This document shows positions 1-8,943 of a DNA stretch of 64,000 nt, piece by piece. Both the position numbers and the translations under genes were made by a program. The stretch lies in assembly GCA_016235555.1 (NCBI GenBank), contig JACRKC010000005.1, positions 37,092-101,091 of the forward strand, read 5' to 3'. The number at the start of each line of letters is the position of its first letter. Within the stretch, counting starts at the first letter, position 1. Source of the stretch: Verrucomicrobiota bacterium (GTDB taxonomy: Bacteria; Verrucomicrobiota; Verrucomicrobiia; Opitutales; Opitutaceae). The notes under the pieces are model-generated. The model was given only the letters and a program-made list of their open reading frames with translations, did not search any database and was not told the DNA's origin.

Positions 1-1021
1 CGATCGCCCGGGCCGCCGCTTCACGCTTCGCGGCGTCCGCCGTGAAACTCACACAAAACAGCCCGCTCGAGCCCGGATTCCATGCGGACGCATCGATGCT
101 GTGGACCAACCCGGTCTTCTCACGGATTTCCTGCCAGAGCACGGAACTGTCGCCATGGCCCAGGATCGTCGCCAGCAGATCGAGCACCGGCGCGTCGTCG
201 TGGGCCAGACCGGGAATCGGCCACGCCTGCACCGCCCGGGTCAGTTCAACCTCTTCGAACCGATGCGAGGCCCGCGGCGCCAGTTGCGCGGGCTCCGCGG
301 GCACCAGCACCGGTGCCAGGCGCACCCGCGGGGCGGTCCCGAAGTGTTGCGCCACGACCGCGCGGGTTTGCTCCACATCGACGTCACCCACGACGACAAC
401 CACGAGGTTGTTCGGCACGTAGCGCGCCGTGTAGTAGTCGAGCAGGTCCTCGCGCGTGACCGCCGCGAACACCTCCCGGTGTCCGATGATGGGTTGGCGG
501 AACGGGTGCTCGCGAAACGCCGTCGAGAACAACGCATCCCACAGGCGGCTGTCGGGATCGTCACGCGTCATCGCGATTTCCCGCAGAATCACTTCCTTTT
601 CCTTCGTGCACTCGTCCGCCGGCAGCGTCGAGTTGAGCACCGCATCGGCGAGGATATCGATCGCGACCGCGGTGTGCTCGCTCGGCAGGTCGATGTAGTA
701 GACCGTCCGGTCGAACGTCGTGTAAGCGTTGATGTAGCCGCCGTGGGCCTGGACCGTGGCGGAGATTTCGCGACCCGCCCGGCGCGACGTGCCCTTGAAC
801 AGCATGTGCTCCAGATAGTGCGAAAGGCCGGCGCCGAGAAACTCACCCTCATGGATGCTGCCCGTTTTGACCCACACCTGCACCGAGGCCAGGGCCGCGG
901 AGCGATCGGCCTTGATCAGCAGCGTCAGTCCGTTGGGCAGCACCGTGCGGTCGACGGACTCGCGCCAGAACGGATCGAGCAAATGGATGTCAGCGGCGGC
1001 AGGAACGGAGGGTTTCGGCAT
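1..1021 (-). CDS. M16 family zinc metallopeptidase (insulinase-like), 3' end outside window
   Basis: The reading frame starts at the ATG complementary to 1019-1021 and runs off the left edge, so only the first 340 or so codons are visible. The M16 signature HYLEH (HxxEH, residues 68-72) lies in the N-terminal catalytic domain and is followed by the usual MLFKGT stretch. In this family the two histidines bind zinc and the glutamate is the catalytic base. The continuation (ILREIAMTRDDPDSRLWDAL, residues about 146-165) also fits M16. No signal peptide is obvious, so a cytoplasmic processing or oligopeptide-degrading protease is possible. The C-terminal half, where the substrate-binding R/Y pair of M16 lies, cannot be assessed. 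It is followed upstream on the same strand by the Minf_1886-like gene, 54 bp away. Confidence 0.88.
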   Translation of the reverse strand, partial: MPKPSVPAAADIHLLDPFWRESVDRTVLPNGLTLLIKADRSAALASVQVWVKTGSIHEGEFLGAGLSHYLEHMLFKGTSRRAGREISATVQAHGGYINAYTTFDRTVYYIDLPSEHTAVAIDILADAVLNSTLPADECTKEKEVILREIAMTRDDPDSRLWDALFSTAFREHPFRQPIIGHREVFAAVTREDLLDYYTARYVPNNLVVVVVGDVDVEQTRAVVAQHFGTAPRVRLAPVLVPAEPAQLAPRASHRFEEVELTRAVQAWPIPGLAHDDAPVLDLLATILGHGDSSVLWQEIREKTGLVHSIDASAWNPGSSGLFCVSFTADAAKREAAARAI

Positions 1022-1075
1022 GAAGGAAATGCGCTGCGACGACCGATCGGCGGCGGTCAACCGGGGACACCTCGG

Positions 1076-1522
1076 CTAGGCGGCCCCAAACGCCTCGGCG
1101 GCGGGCGGGCCCGAGCGGCGCACGCGGCGCGTGGGCTGAAATGGTTTCACGAACGCCTCGTCGAAAGAATAGATGTCAGCGAAGTCCTCCCGCCGGTCGT
1201 TCTCCGTCTTCGAGAAGACATTGTATTCGATGAGATTGAAGACGATGTCGCCGAAGTCGCGGCAGCGCTGCACGCCCCAGGAATCGAGCACGGTCTTGGA
1301 CAGCGGACCATACTGGTCGAGGGCGTAGGCCCGGAGACCTTGCAGCAGTTCCGGACCGGAAACATGGCGGGATTTCTCCGCCCGGGCGGCATCGCGTTTC
1401 TTCAGCTCCTTGACCGTGTGGTCGAGCCCCAGCCGCACGAAATCATAGGCCTTCCGGTCGAAGCGGGTGTCCTCTTTGCAGATGAGCGTGACGATTTCGG
1501 TGAAATCCGGGTCTTGTTGCAT
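1076..1522 (-). CDS. Minf_1886 family conserved protein
   Basis: A 148-residue soluble protein starting MQQDPDFTEIVTLI. The sequence matches what is known as the Minf_1886 family, a small protein of unknown function found mainly in Verrucomicrobiota and Planctomycetota. Visible family traits are the GLDHTVKELKKRD helix and the central RDFGDIVFNLIEYNVFSKTE segment. There is no signal peptide or membrane segment. It is encoded just upstream of the M16 peptidase on the same strand and could be co-transcribed with it. It is divergent from the Fur-like regulator across 142 bp. Function is unknown; its value is mainly as a lineage marker. Confidence 0.8.
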   Translation of the reverse strand: MQQDPDFTEIVTLICKEDTRFDRKAYDFVRLGLDHTVKELKKRDAARAEKSRHVSGPELLQGLRAYALDQYGPLSKTVLDSWGVQRCRDFGDIVFNLIEYNVFSKTENDRREDFADIYSFDEAFVKPFQPTRRVRRSGPPAAEAFGAA

Positions 1523-1579
1523 GGCGGAGCAGCGCGCACGTTGGTGAATCTCCCCGCCCGGCGCAACGTTCGGCTCAAC

Positions 1580-1602
1580 TTTGCCCGGCCTTGTCGGGCA
1601 AA
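1580..1602. other. Short perfect inverted repeat between divergent genes
   Basis: TTTGCCCG at 1580-1587 and CGGGCAAA at 1595-1602 form an 8-bp perfect inverted repeat with a 7-bp loop. It lies between the divergently transcribed Minf_1886-like and Fur-like genes. It could be an operator or a hairpin in the leader of either transcript; the sequence alone does not decide. Confidence 0.4.
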
Positions 1603-1639
1603 CCCCCTAAAGACTATTTACTGGCAAAACGCCCCTCGC

Positions 1640-1655
1640 GTAACAGAGTCGTTAC
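1640..1655. promoter_or_regulatory. Candidate operator upstream of the Fur-like gene
   Basis: GTAAC (1640-1644) and GTTAC (1651-1655) form an inverted repeat centred about 17 bp upstream of the Fur-like start codon. Members of this regulator family often bind such sites in their own promoters, so autoregulation is an inference. The match to a canonical Fur box is poor. Confidence 0.35.
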
Positions 1656-1664
1656 ACCCCCCCA

Positions 1665-2204
1665 ATGATCGCATCGACTCAGACCAATCATCCGCTGGCT
1701 GGCGCCAGACCAGGGACGAAGGCGCCAACCGCGATTGACTTGGCCACGGCAAAACTCAAAGCGGCGGGCCTGCGCATCACGCGGCCGCGCCTCACGATTC
1801 TCGCAGCACTCAACCGGCGTTCGCAACCGACCAGCATCGAGGATTTGCACGAAAGCCTCGGCGGTCGCGGCCAGGGCTGCGATTTGGTGACGGTTTATCG
1901 CTGCATGGCCGCGTTCGAAGAGATCGGCCTGGTGCGGCGCGCATTCCTGCACAACGGCACCGCCCTCTACGAAATCAATCTCGGCCAGCCCGCGCGCTAC
2001 CACATCGTGTGCAAGTCCACCAACCGGGTGGAGGACCTCGACGCCGAGACGTCGGCCGAACTCAACGAGACGCTCCAGAAGATCGAAATCAAGCTCCGTG
2101 CCCGCGGCTACGAAGGCGTGGGCCACATCGTGGAGTTCTTCGGCGTCGCTCCGTCAGGCGGCCGGCTCGATCCGCAGCACACCGCCCTGCCAGCCGTCCG
2201 CTGA
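1665..2204 (+). CDS. Fur/PerR/Zur-like transcriptional regulator with degenerate zinc sites
   Basis: A 179-residue protein. Residues about 25-100 carry the Fur-family winged helix: LKAAGLRITRPRLTILAAL, then DLVTVYRCMAAFEEIGLVRR, matching the usual TVYR recognition helix. The dimerisation half is recognisable (GHIVEFFGVAP near residue 150), with the family histidine kept. The canonical HHDHxxCxxCG stretch is replaced by RYHIVCKSTNRVEDL, so most metal ligands and the second cysteine are missing, and there is no C-terminal CxxC. It may sense metal or peroxide differently or not at all. The first 26 residues or so look like a non-conserved extension; the ATG at 1665 is the only obvious start but has no clear Shine-Dalgarno. 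An inverted repeat sits just upstream. Confidence 0.82.
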   Translation: MIASTQTNHPLAGARPGTKAPTAIDLATAKLKAAGLRITRPRLTILAALNRRSQPTSIEDLHESLGGRGQGCDLVTVYRCMAAFEEIGLVRRAFLHNGTALYEINLGQPARYHIVCKSTNRVEDLDAETSAELNETLQKIEIKLRARGYEGVGHIVEFFGVAPSGGRLDPQHTALPAVR

Positions 2205-2600
2205 ACGGGCGCGACGGCGGCAGCGGGTTGGTCCGGCCGCGGCTTGCACGCCACCGGGCGTGGCCCGTGCGAGGAGTGGTTTCGACCGCGCTCCGGCCAT
2301 GCCGCTGTCACTTTGCTTTTGGACTGTAGACCCGGCGGTGTCGGGGCTGCCCGCCCAGCGGGCGGGCCTGCAATGGAAAATCTGTAAGCTATGGGACGTT
2401 GGCATTGCCGCCCGGACGGTCTGTCTGGCCGGCGGGCAACCCCGGCAGCCTCGCCTCCACCTTGTGGACGGCGCCTCAGAGGGCGTCGAAAAGGCAGGGC
2501 CCGCCCCCCGGGCGGGCCGAACGCCGCGCCGCGACCCGAGCAGAACGGCCGGCCCGGAGGTCCGGCCCTCCTACCTTCGAACAACCTTTTTCGACGCCCC
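2205..2600. repeat. Gene-free stretch holding two composite palindromic elements
   Basis: There is no gene between the Fur-like regulator and the sulfatase. From about 2308 to 2382 runs an inner palindrome of the TTGCTTTTGGACTGTAG type, related to stretches at 63763-63826 and 34826-34915. From about 2470 to 2610 lies a composite. Its outer arms are GAGGGCGTCGAAAAGG (2479-2494) and CCTTTTTCGACGCCCCTC (2585-2602). They enclose an inner palindrome beginning CAGGGCCCGCC and ending GGTCCGGCCCTCCTACC. The right outer arm overlaps the stop codon of the sulfatase. Confidence 0.75.
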
Positions 2601-4175
2601 TCAGGGCGCGCCGCGCCGGCCGGGGCCGGCGATGATGGTGTCGAGCCGCTGTTTCAACCCGGCCGCTCTCTCCGGAAATTCGGCGATCACATTTTTTGTC
2701 TCCGCCGGATCGGCGCGCAGATTGAACAGTTGCGGCGCGGGGATGCGGCTTTCCGCAAATCGCGTGTCGTTGGGATTGGCGCCGCTGCCGATCCCGGACG
2801 CCGGCCCGCTCTGGGTGGCCGGCACATATTTCCAAGCCCCGGAGCGGAGCGACAGGGTGTTGCCGATACCGTGCAGCACCGTGTGATCGCGCAGATCGGC
2901 GGTCGTTTCGCCGAGCAAGACCGGCGAGAGGTCCAGGCTGTCCGGCGCCGAGTCCGCCGCGAACTTCGCGCCCGTGAGCCGGGCCACCGTCGCGTAGAGG
3001 TCGACGAGGCCGAACATCTGGTCGGACACGCGCGGCCGGATCCGCGCCGGCCAGCGGGCGATCAGCGGCACGCGGCAGCCGCCTTCATAGACGAGATATT
3101 TCCAGCCGCGCAGTCCGCCGGCCGGGCGGTGATCCTTCACGTCCTCGCGCGAGCGATCGAAATAGCCGTCGAAGAGCACGGGGCCGTTGTCGCTTGTGAA
3201 CACGACCAGCGTGTTCTCCGCGAGGCCGAGACGGTCGAGGGTGCGGAGCAGTTCGCCGGTGGCCCAGTCCAGCTGCTGGATGACATCTCCGCGCACGCCC
3301 ACCTCGCTGGTGCCCGCGAACGGCGGCTCGGCCACCCGCGGGACATGCGGTTCGAACAATCCCACATAGAGAAAGAACGGCTGGGCGCGATGGGCCTCGA
3401 GAAACGCGACCGACTGGCGCACGACCGTGGAGGTGAGCTCCTCATCCTTGAAGCGCGCGGCCCGCCCGCCCTTCATGAAGCCGATGCGGCTGATGCCGTT
3501 GACGATGGTTCCCGCGTGCTGCCGATCGGCACCGACTTTCAGCAAGTCCGGACGATCGACGCCGGTGGGCTCCACGCCAAAATCCCGTTGATAGCTGACG
3601 GAGATCGGATCGGCCGGATCGAGTCCGACCACGCGATCGTTTTCGATCCAGACCGGGGGCACGCGGTCGACCGTGGCCGGGATGATGTGGCTGTGGGAAA
3701 AACCGATTTCGCGCGGACCGGGTGCGATGCGACCGTTGAAATCCACGGGCGTGCGACCATCGCCGAGGCCGAGGTGCCACTTGCCGATCGCGCCGGTGAA
3801 ATATCCGGCATTCTTCAACGCTTGCGGCAACGTCAGGCGACCCGGCTCGATGCACAGCGGGGCGTCACCATCGAGAATCGAAGTCGGCCTGGCCGTCTGG
3901 CGCCACGCGTATTCGCCCGTGAAAAGCGAATAGCGCGTGGGCGTGCAGGTGGACGACGGCGCGTAACCCGCCGTGAAGCGCACGCCGGCGGCGGCGAGGC
4001 GGTCGACGTTGGGCGTCTTGACCCGCGTCGCGCCATAGCAGCCGAGATCGCCATGGCCGAGATCGTCGGCCACGATCACAAGAAGGTTGGGCCGCGATTC
4101 GGCGGCGCCGGCAAATCCCGCAGCGACCGCGACTGCGAGGGTGGCAATGATGCGACGGAATGATGACGCCTTCAT
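2601..4175 (-). CDS. Secreted sulfatase (type I, formylglycine-dependent)
   Basis: A 524-residue sulfatase with an N-terminal signal peptide (MKASSFRRIIATLAVAVAAG, cleaved near AESRP). The metal-binding DD pair is in IVADDLGHGD (residues 34-43). The active-site signature CTPTR at 77-81 (CxPxR, normally with S or A at position 3 and tolerant at position 4) is followed by SLFTGEYAW. In type I sulfatases that cysteine is converted to formylglycine and hydrolyses sulfate esters, here probably of an extracellular polysaccharide. The C-terminal region has the usual Asp-Asn metal motif (FTSDNGPV) and RWPARIRP. An upstream ATG at 4190 is possible, but the start at 4175 gives the cleanest signal peptide. 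Its stop codon lies inside a repeat arm. It lies downstream of the cytochrome/WD40 gene and may serve the same degradation programme. Confidence 0.92.
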   Translation of the reverse strand: MKASSFRRIIATLAVAVAAGFAGAAESRPNLLVIVADDLGHGDLGCYGATRVKTPNVDRLAAAGVRFTAGYAPSSTCTPTRYSLFTGEYAWRQTARPTSILDGDAPLCIEPGRLTLPQALKNAGYFTGAIGKWHLGLGDGRTPVDFNGRIAPGPREIGFSHSHIIPATVDRVPPVWIENDRVVGLDPADPISVSYQRDFGVEPTGVDRPDLLKVGADRQHAGTIVNGISRIGFMKGGRAARFKDEELTSTVVRQSVAFLEAHRAQPFFLYVGLFEPHVPRVAEPPFAGTSEVGVRGDVIQQLDWATGELLRTLDRLGLAENTLVVFTSDNGPVLFDGYFDRSREDVKDHRPAGGLRGWKYLVYEGGCRVPLIARWPARIRPRVSDQMFGLVDLYATVARLTGAKFAADSAPDSLDLSPVLLGETTADLRDHTVLHGIGNTLSLRSGAWKYVPATQSGPASGIGSGANPNDTRFAESRIPAPQLFNLRADPAETKNVIAEFPERAAGLKQRLDTIIAGPGRRGAP

Positions 4176-4389
4176 GGGTGAGGCCGGCATCGTTACCAGA
4201 CCACGACCGCCTTGGCCACACTCCACCTGCGCCCGGACGGCACGAGCCGGAGGCATGCGTTGAGGCTCCGAACGTTGACCCTGAATCGGGCGGCAGACCA
4301 ATCGCCCGGGAATCCCTGCTCCCCTTTCCGGTGACTGGATTGGAATCAGTGTTCATCAGTGACAATCAGCGGTTCAACCGCCGGTTCCG

Positions 4390-4513
4390 CTGAGTCTCGC
4401 AAAAATAGGGTGACAAAGAGTTCGGCGGTTCGGGGAGCGCACCCGTCTCGGGTGCCCGCGGGACGCGGGCACTCCCCGAGCCATCGCGTGTCACTCAATC
4501 GTGCGAGCCTCAG
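4390..4513. repeat. Composite palindrome (outer CTGAG arms, inner GGTTCGGGGAGCG module)
   Basis: Outer arms CTGAGTCTCGCA (from 4390) and the complementary TGCGAGCCTCAG (ending 4513) enclose an inner palindrome starting GGTTCGGGGAGCGCACC at about 4427 and ending GGCACTCCCCGAGCC at about 4482. The same outer and inner modules recur at 63858-64000. It occupies the 436-bp gap between the sulfatase and the cytochrome/WD40 gene; nothing else is seen in that gap. Confidence 0.75.
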
Positions 4514-4611
4514 TCGGGTGACCCCGGTGTTCCCGGCGACCGGGTAACCGCGAATCTGCCAGCGCGTGACCTCGCCCCGGGCACCGGCGCAACCGAACGG
4601 CGCCGCCACAC

Positions 4612-6405
4612 CTACCGCGCCGAGACCTTCCGCGTCCCGGGCTTGTTTTTCGCCTGCTTGAGCGCGTCGGTCCAGATCGCGAGGGCGGCCTTGGCGGCCG
4701 CCAGCTTGGACTGAGCCGCGCCCACCGCAGCCCTGGCCTCGGCTTGCTTTTTCGCCTCGGCGTCGCCGCGCGACTCAAGCGCCACAAGCGCGGCCGTCGT
4801 CTTGTCCAACTCCTGCTGCAACGCGACGAGGCGCAGCGCGCCTTGCCTGACTCGCTCGGCGAGCGACGGCGGATTGGCGTCCAACTGGCCGGTGACTTTG
4901 CCGGTCTTTGTTTCCCAGACGTAGACTTTCCCCTGCCAGTCGCTCCCGAGCACCAGCCTCCCGTCGTCTGTGAACGTCACCCGGTTTGGCAGATCCCCGG
5001 AGAAGGCGAGCGACTGCAGGTTTCGACCGGACACATCCCAGATGACAACCTTGTTGTCGCGTCCGCTCGAAACGATGCGACCGTCGTGGGCGAAACGCGC
5101 GGCGAGAGCCCCGCCGGGATGCGCATTGACGCTGCGGAGCGCGCTGCCGTCGGCGGCCTTCCAGAGCTTGAGCGCGCCATCCTCCCCCGCGGATACGAAC
5201 ATCTCGGAGTCATCGCGCCAGCTGATTGCCGTGACCGCGCCGCGGTGGCCCGGCAGCGTAAACACCTCCTGGCCGGCGTCGGCGTCCCACACCACGATGC
5301 CGCCATTCCGATCGGCGGTCGCGAGGTATTTGCCGTCCGGCGAAAACTCGAGCGCGGTCACCCAGTCGGTGTGCTTTTTCAGGCGAAACTCGAGGGCGCC
5401 GCTCCTGGTGCGGTAGATTTTGACGATCTTGTCCGGCCCGCCGAGCGCGATCCACTGCTGATCCGAGCTGAGGTCGGCCGCGAGCACGGAGTCGTATTGA
5501 TCGCCGATGGTGATGATGCGCTCGCCCGTGGCGACGTCCCACACGGCCGCGGCGCCGGATTTTCCGCCCCGGCCTCCACCCGCGACGAGCAACTGGCCGT
5601 TGCGACTGAATTTCACGTCGCAGACCAGGCCCTCGGGGAACGGCAGCACCCCGGCAAACTCGAAATCGCTGGTGCGGTAAAAAACGATCTGGCGCGTCCC
5701 TGACAACGCCACAACGGGCGCCCACGGGCTGCTCGCCACCGCGCTCAAGGCCGAGCCCCGCTCACCGAGAACCACGGGCTCCAAAGCCAGTGTCGCCGGC
5801 ATGACGGGCGGGCCCGCCGGCCGGCCGACCGACGCATTTTTCAACGAGAGATCGGCCGCGGGCCGGGCGGCCGCCAGCGCCTTGCTGTTTACGCCCTGGA
5901 GCAGACCGCCCTCGATCCACGCGCGGACAATGCCGACGTCGCGCTCGGAAAGTTTCGCGTTGGGCGGCATGGTGGGTTCATCCGCATGGGTGATGGACTT
6001 GAACAGCTGGCTGCCGACGGCATCGCCGGGAGTCAGGCCGGCACCGCTCCCGCCGCCCTTGAGCGCGGCTGAGAACGACGTGAGATCGAGGTCGCCCTTC
6101 AGTTTGTCGGGGTTGTGGCACTTGAGGCAGTTATCCCGGAAGATCGGAAACACGTCGTCCTCGTAGGTGACGCGTTTCGAGTCGGCGGCGGGAGCGGTGG
6201 TCGCGAGGGCGATGGCGGCGAAGGTTAATCCAAGAAATTCACCACGAGCCTTGCGAAGGCATCGAAAAAGGTCGGGACGGCTCTCCGAGCCGGCCTGGGT
6301 ATGCGGCCTCGCTCGCGTTGGCGCTCTGAAATCCACGCCGGAACTCGGGACGCCGCGGAGAGGCGTCCCTACCTTCACGCGATTTCTGCTCAAGGGGATT
6401 TTCAC
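4612..6405 (-). CDS. PVC-type cytochrome c and WD40-repeat protein with palindrome-encoded N-terminus
   Basis: A 597-residue exported protein. Residues about 80-150 form a planctomycete-type cytochrome c domain with haem motif CLKCH in VFPIFRDNCLKCHNPDKL. A WD40 beta-propeller follows from about 215 to 500, with repeats such as HTDWVTALEFSPDGKYLATA and HRGAVTAISW. The last 85 residues are an Ala/Lys-rich coiled coil. The start is a GTG at 6403-6405, three bases after the stop of the upstream gene, so translational coupling is likely. The region encoding residues about 12-45 is a palindromic repeat (6270-6373) inserted between a short basic start (MKIPLSRNR) and the hydrophobic signal core (LGLTFAAIALATT). 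It probably works in electron transfer or scaffolding at the envelope; substrate unknown. Confidence 0.85.
   Translation of the reverse strand: MKIPLSRNRVKVGTPLRGVPSSGVDFRAPTRARPHTQAGSESRPDLFRCLRKARGEFLGLTFAAIALATTAPAADSKRVTYEDDVFPIFRDNCLKCHNPDKLKGDLDLTSFSAALKGGGSGAGLTPGDAVGSQLFKSITHADEPTMPPNAKLSERDVGIVRAWIEGGLLQGVNSKALAAARPAADLSLKNASVGRPAGPPVMPATLALEPVVLGERGSALSAVASSPWAPVVALSGTRQIVFYRTSDFEFAGVLPFPEGLVCDVKFSRNGQLLVAGGGRGGKSGAAAVWDVATGERIITIGDQYDSVLAADLSSDQQWIALGGPDKIVKIYRTRSGALEFRLKKHTDWVTALEFSPDGKYLATADRNGGIVVWDADAGQEVFTLPGHRGAVTAISWRDDSEMFVSAGEDGALKLWKAADGSALRSVNAHPGGALAARFAHDGRIVSSGRDNKVVIWDVSGRNLQSLAFSGDLPNRVTFTDDGRLVLGSDWQGKVYVWETKTGKVTGQLDANPPSLAERVRQGALRLVALQQELDKTTAALVALESRGDAEAKKQAEARAAVGAAQSKLAAAKAALAIWTDALKQAKNKPGTRKVSAR
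6259..6373. repeat. Palindromic element inside the signal-peptide region of the cytochrome/WD40 gene
   Basis: The inner palindrome runs from GGTCGGGACGGCTCTCCG (6270) to GGAGAGGCGTCCCTACC (6373), 104 bp. On its left it is joined to GGCATCGAAAAAGG, the outer arm seen also near 2480, 24424 and 49269; no right outer arm is seen. Homologous inner copies lie at 8832-8913 and 34724-34810. The element is read through in frame by the cytochrome/WD40 gene. Confidence 0.8.
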
Positions 6406-6408
6406 GGC

Positions 6409-8943
6409 TCAATGATTGAACACAAATTCCTTCGCGTTGAGCAGCGACCAGAAGAGGTCGTTCAACACGACTTCGTCCTTCCTCCCCTCACCGAAGAAGG
6501 ACGAGAGCTGCTCGGTTTCGACGGTCGTCGGGAACCGCGCCAGCACCCGCAGATACAGTTCCTCGATGATCTCGTCCCGCGTGCGCCCCTCTTTTTGGAG
6601 CCGGCGCACGAGTCCGCCGTTCGTGAGCTTGGCGTTCACCGCGGTGCCGTTGAGCAGATGCAGCGCCTGCGAGAGATTCGGCTCCATGCGCACCTCGCAC
6701 GAGCACGGCGTCTCGCGCGTGGCGCGACCAAACGTGGTCAGGAAGTAGTTGCTCGTGCGCCCGTCGGCGATTTCGACGGCCCGGGCGCCCAGCGGGAGCC
6801 CGCGCAACTTCTCCGCATCCCCCGTGATATCGCTGAGCGCGTCGAGCAGGACCTCCGCCCGGATGCGCCGCACGCTGCTGCGGGAGAAATTTCGCTCGTC
6901 GTTGGCGTTCGTCTCGTTGGCGAGGGCCGAGGCCTGGTAGGTGCGCGAGGTGCAGATGTCGCGGATGAGCCGCCGGAAATCGTAGCGATATTCGATCAGG
7001 TGCGTGGCGAGCGCTTCGAGCAGTTCCGGATTCGAAGCCGGATTGCTCACGCGCACATCGTCCACCGGATCGACGATGCCCCGGCCGAAACACTGCGCCC
7101 AGATGATGTTCGCCAGGTTCCTGGCAAAATACCGATTGCCGGGCGCGAGCAACCAGTCCGCCAGCACCGCCCGGCGATCGGCCCCCTTGGCGATCTCGGG
7201 CTGGGCGCCACCGAGAAACCTGGGCGCCACGTCCTTGCCGCCGACCGGATGCTTGACCCCGCCGCTGCCGCTGTTGAAGACCACGGTCTCGCGCGGATCC
7301 TCGCCGGCTTTGCGCCCCACCTGGGCGAAGAAACCCGCGAAACCATAATAGTCGTTCATCGTCCAGCGATCGAACGGGTGATTGTGACACTGCGCACACT
7401 GCAAGCGCACACCGAGGAACGCCTGCGCGACATTCTCGGTCATCTTCAGCGTGTCGCGCTCCACCTTGTAGAAGTTTGCCGCGGGTGTGGCGAAACTCGG
7501 TCCCGTGGCGGTGAGCAGCGTGCGCACCATCTGGTCGGCCGGCACGTTGCGCGCGATCTGGTCGTCCAGCCACTCGAAGTATTGCAGCGCGGATTTTCCG
7601 CTCATCTGCAGCTGCTGGTCGGCGCTGCGAATCTGCAGCAACTCGGCCCATTTCATCACCCACACCTCGGCAAACTCCTTCCGTGCGAGCAACTCGTCCA
7701 CGATCGCGGCGCGTTTGCCGGCGGACTTGTCCGCGAGGAACTTCCGCACGGCGGCCGGCGCCGGCAGCGTGCCGGTGATATCGAGGCAAACCCGGCGGAG
7801 AAACGTCGCGTCGCCGCACACGGCGGCGGGCGCGATGCGGAGTTTTCGGAGTTTGGCATCCACCAGCGCATCGACGTAGTTGTGCTGCGCGACCTGGGGC
7901 CACGTAAACTTCAGGCCCTGCGGGATGGCGAGCACCTGCACCCCGGCGATGAGCCCCTCGAAGCGGGCCGTGATGAACGCCTCGCCGCGCGCGACCGCAG
8001 TGGCCCGGCCCAGCTCGCTGACTGCGACCGCCGCATCGTTGCTCGTCATGAACGCCGCGAGCGCCGTCACGTCCCGATCGGTGCCGTCGGCGTAGACGGC
8101 GCGGACGTTGAGTTGCTGGGTCTCACCCCTGCCCTCCAGCACGGCCTGCAGCGGATTCATTTCGAGGCGGACGACCTTCGCCGCAGCCGCGGCATCCTTG
8201 CTCGCGCCCGCCTTCAGCCAGGCGAGCAGCGTGCGATGGAATTCACTCCCGGCCTTGACGCGCTCGCCGCCCGTGTGGGGCACCCGATTGGTGGCCTTCT
8301 CGAGCACGAGGCTTTCCTCCGGCACGGTGAGATTGATGCGCCGCCCGATCACTTCGCGCGTGAGACGAAAATGGTCGCCGTCCGGATCGTAGCCGAAGAG
8401 CGAGAGGTGGAAGCCATCCTTGCCGCGCGACGACCCGTGGCAGGCGCCCGAATTGCAACCCGCCTTGGTCAGAATGGGCATCACGTCTTTCGTAAAACTG
8501 ACCGGTTCGGCGACCTTGGCGCCCTCGACCTTCACCGGGACGGCCAGTGCCTTGCCCGCAAACTTCACCCGCAGCTCCGTCCGCCCGTCCGCGACCGGCA
8601 CGACCACGCCGCGCTCGAGCTTCGCGATCGACCGGTGAGCAACCGTGAAGCCCGCTTTGTCCGTCACATCCCGCGTGACGCCGTCATCGTAGATCGCCTG
8701 CACGACGAGCGACTGGCGGTCCTGCGCGGTCTGGAGGTTCACGTCGGCGGGAAAAACCTTCACGTCGACGAGCGCGGGTTTGGCGAAGGCAAACGCAGGC
8801 AGAGTGAAAGCAGCGAGGAACGCGGCCCTTAGGTAGGGGCCGATCTCCGAGCGGCCCTGGGTTGATGGGTGCGCACGCTGGAACTCAGGCCCGCCCGGAG
8901 GTCGGGCCCTACCCACGGAAGAGTTGCTCACGCGCTCAGTCAT
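6409..8943 (-). CDS. DUF1549/DUF1553 domain protein with haem motifs and Ig-like domains
   Basis: An 844-residue exported protein of the PVC-specific DUF1549-DUF1553 type. After the signal core (FLAAFTLPAFAFA) come Big2/Ig-like repeats (residues about 65-125 and 230-310), with a haem-like CNSGACH motif in between. DUF1549 begins near YVDALVDAKLRKL and contains CAQCHNHPFDRW (CxxCH). DUF1553 follows, with LADWLLAPGNRYFARNLANIIW and the C-terminal LYLRVLARFPT and LLNAKEFVFNH ends. The ATG at 8941-8943 overlaps the stop of the preceding PPC gene by 8 bp, which fixes the start and suggests coupled translation. A palindromic repeat (8832-8913) encodes about residues 10-37, ahead of the signal core. 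The family's biochemical function is not established; an envelope redox or polysaccharide role is assumed from context. Confidence 0.88.
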   Translation of the reverse strand: MTERVSNSSVGRARPPGGPEFQRAHPSTQGRSEIGPYLRAAFLAAFTLPAFAFAKPALVDVKVFPADVNLQTAQDRQSLVVQAIYDDGVTRDVTDKAGFTVAHRSIAKLERGVVVPVADGRTELRVKFAGKALAVPVKVEGAKVAEPVSFTKDVMPILTKAGCNSGACHGSSRGKDGFHLSLFGYDPDGDHFRLTREVIGRRINLTVPEESLVLEKATNRVPHTGGERVKAGSEFHRTLLAWLKAGASKDAAAAAKVVRLEMNPLQAVLEGRGETQQLNVRAVYADGTDRDVTALAAFMTSNDAAVAVSELGRATAVARGEAFITARFEGLIAGVQVLAIPQGLKFTWPQVAQHNYVDALVDAKLRKLRIAPAAVCGDATFLRRVCLDITGTLPAPAAVRKFLADKSAGKRAAIVDELLARKEFAEVWVMKWAELLQIRSADQQLQMSGKSALQYFEWLDDQIARNVPADQMVRTLLTATGPSFATPAANFYKVERDTLKMTENVAQAFLGVRLQCAQCHNHPFDRWTMNDYYGFAGFFAQVGRKAGEDPRETVVFNSGSGGVKHPVGGKDVAPRFLGGAQPEIAKGADRRAVLADWLLAPGNRYFARNLANIIWAQCFGRGIVDPVDDVRVSNPASNPELLEALATHLIEYRYDFRRLIRDICTSRTYQASALANETNANDERNFSRSSVRRIRAEVLLDALSDITGDAEKLRGLPLGARAVEIADGRTSNYFLTTFGRATRETPCSCEVRMEPNLSQALHLLNGTAVNAKLTNGGLVRRLQKEGRTRDEIIEELYLRVLARFPTTVETEQLSSFFGEGRKDEVVLNDLFWSLLNAKEFVFNH
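8832..8913. repeat. Palindromic element inside the signal-peptide region of the DUF1549/DUF1553 gene
   Basis: The arms are GGTAGGGGCCGATCTCCGAG (from 8832) and CCCGGAGGTCGGGCCCTACC (ending 8913), 82 bp in all. It is the same family as 6270-6373 and 34724-34810, including a related loop (the gene-sense loops share GAGTTCC and AGCGTG-like words). It is translated in frame as part of an extended n-region. Confidence 0.8.

Noticed and set aside
2300..2610. Repeat-rich stretch considered as a CRISPR array
   Set aside because: The repeats are inverted and of different families, with no regular direct repeat/spacer pattern and no cas genes in the window.
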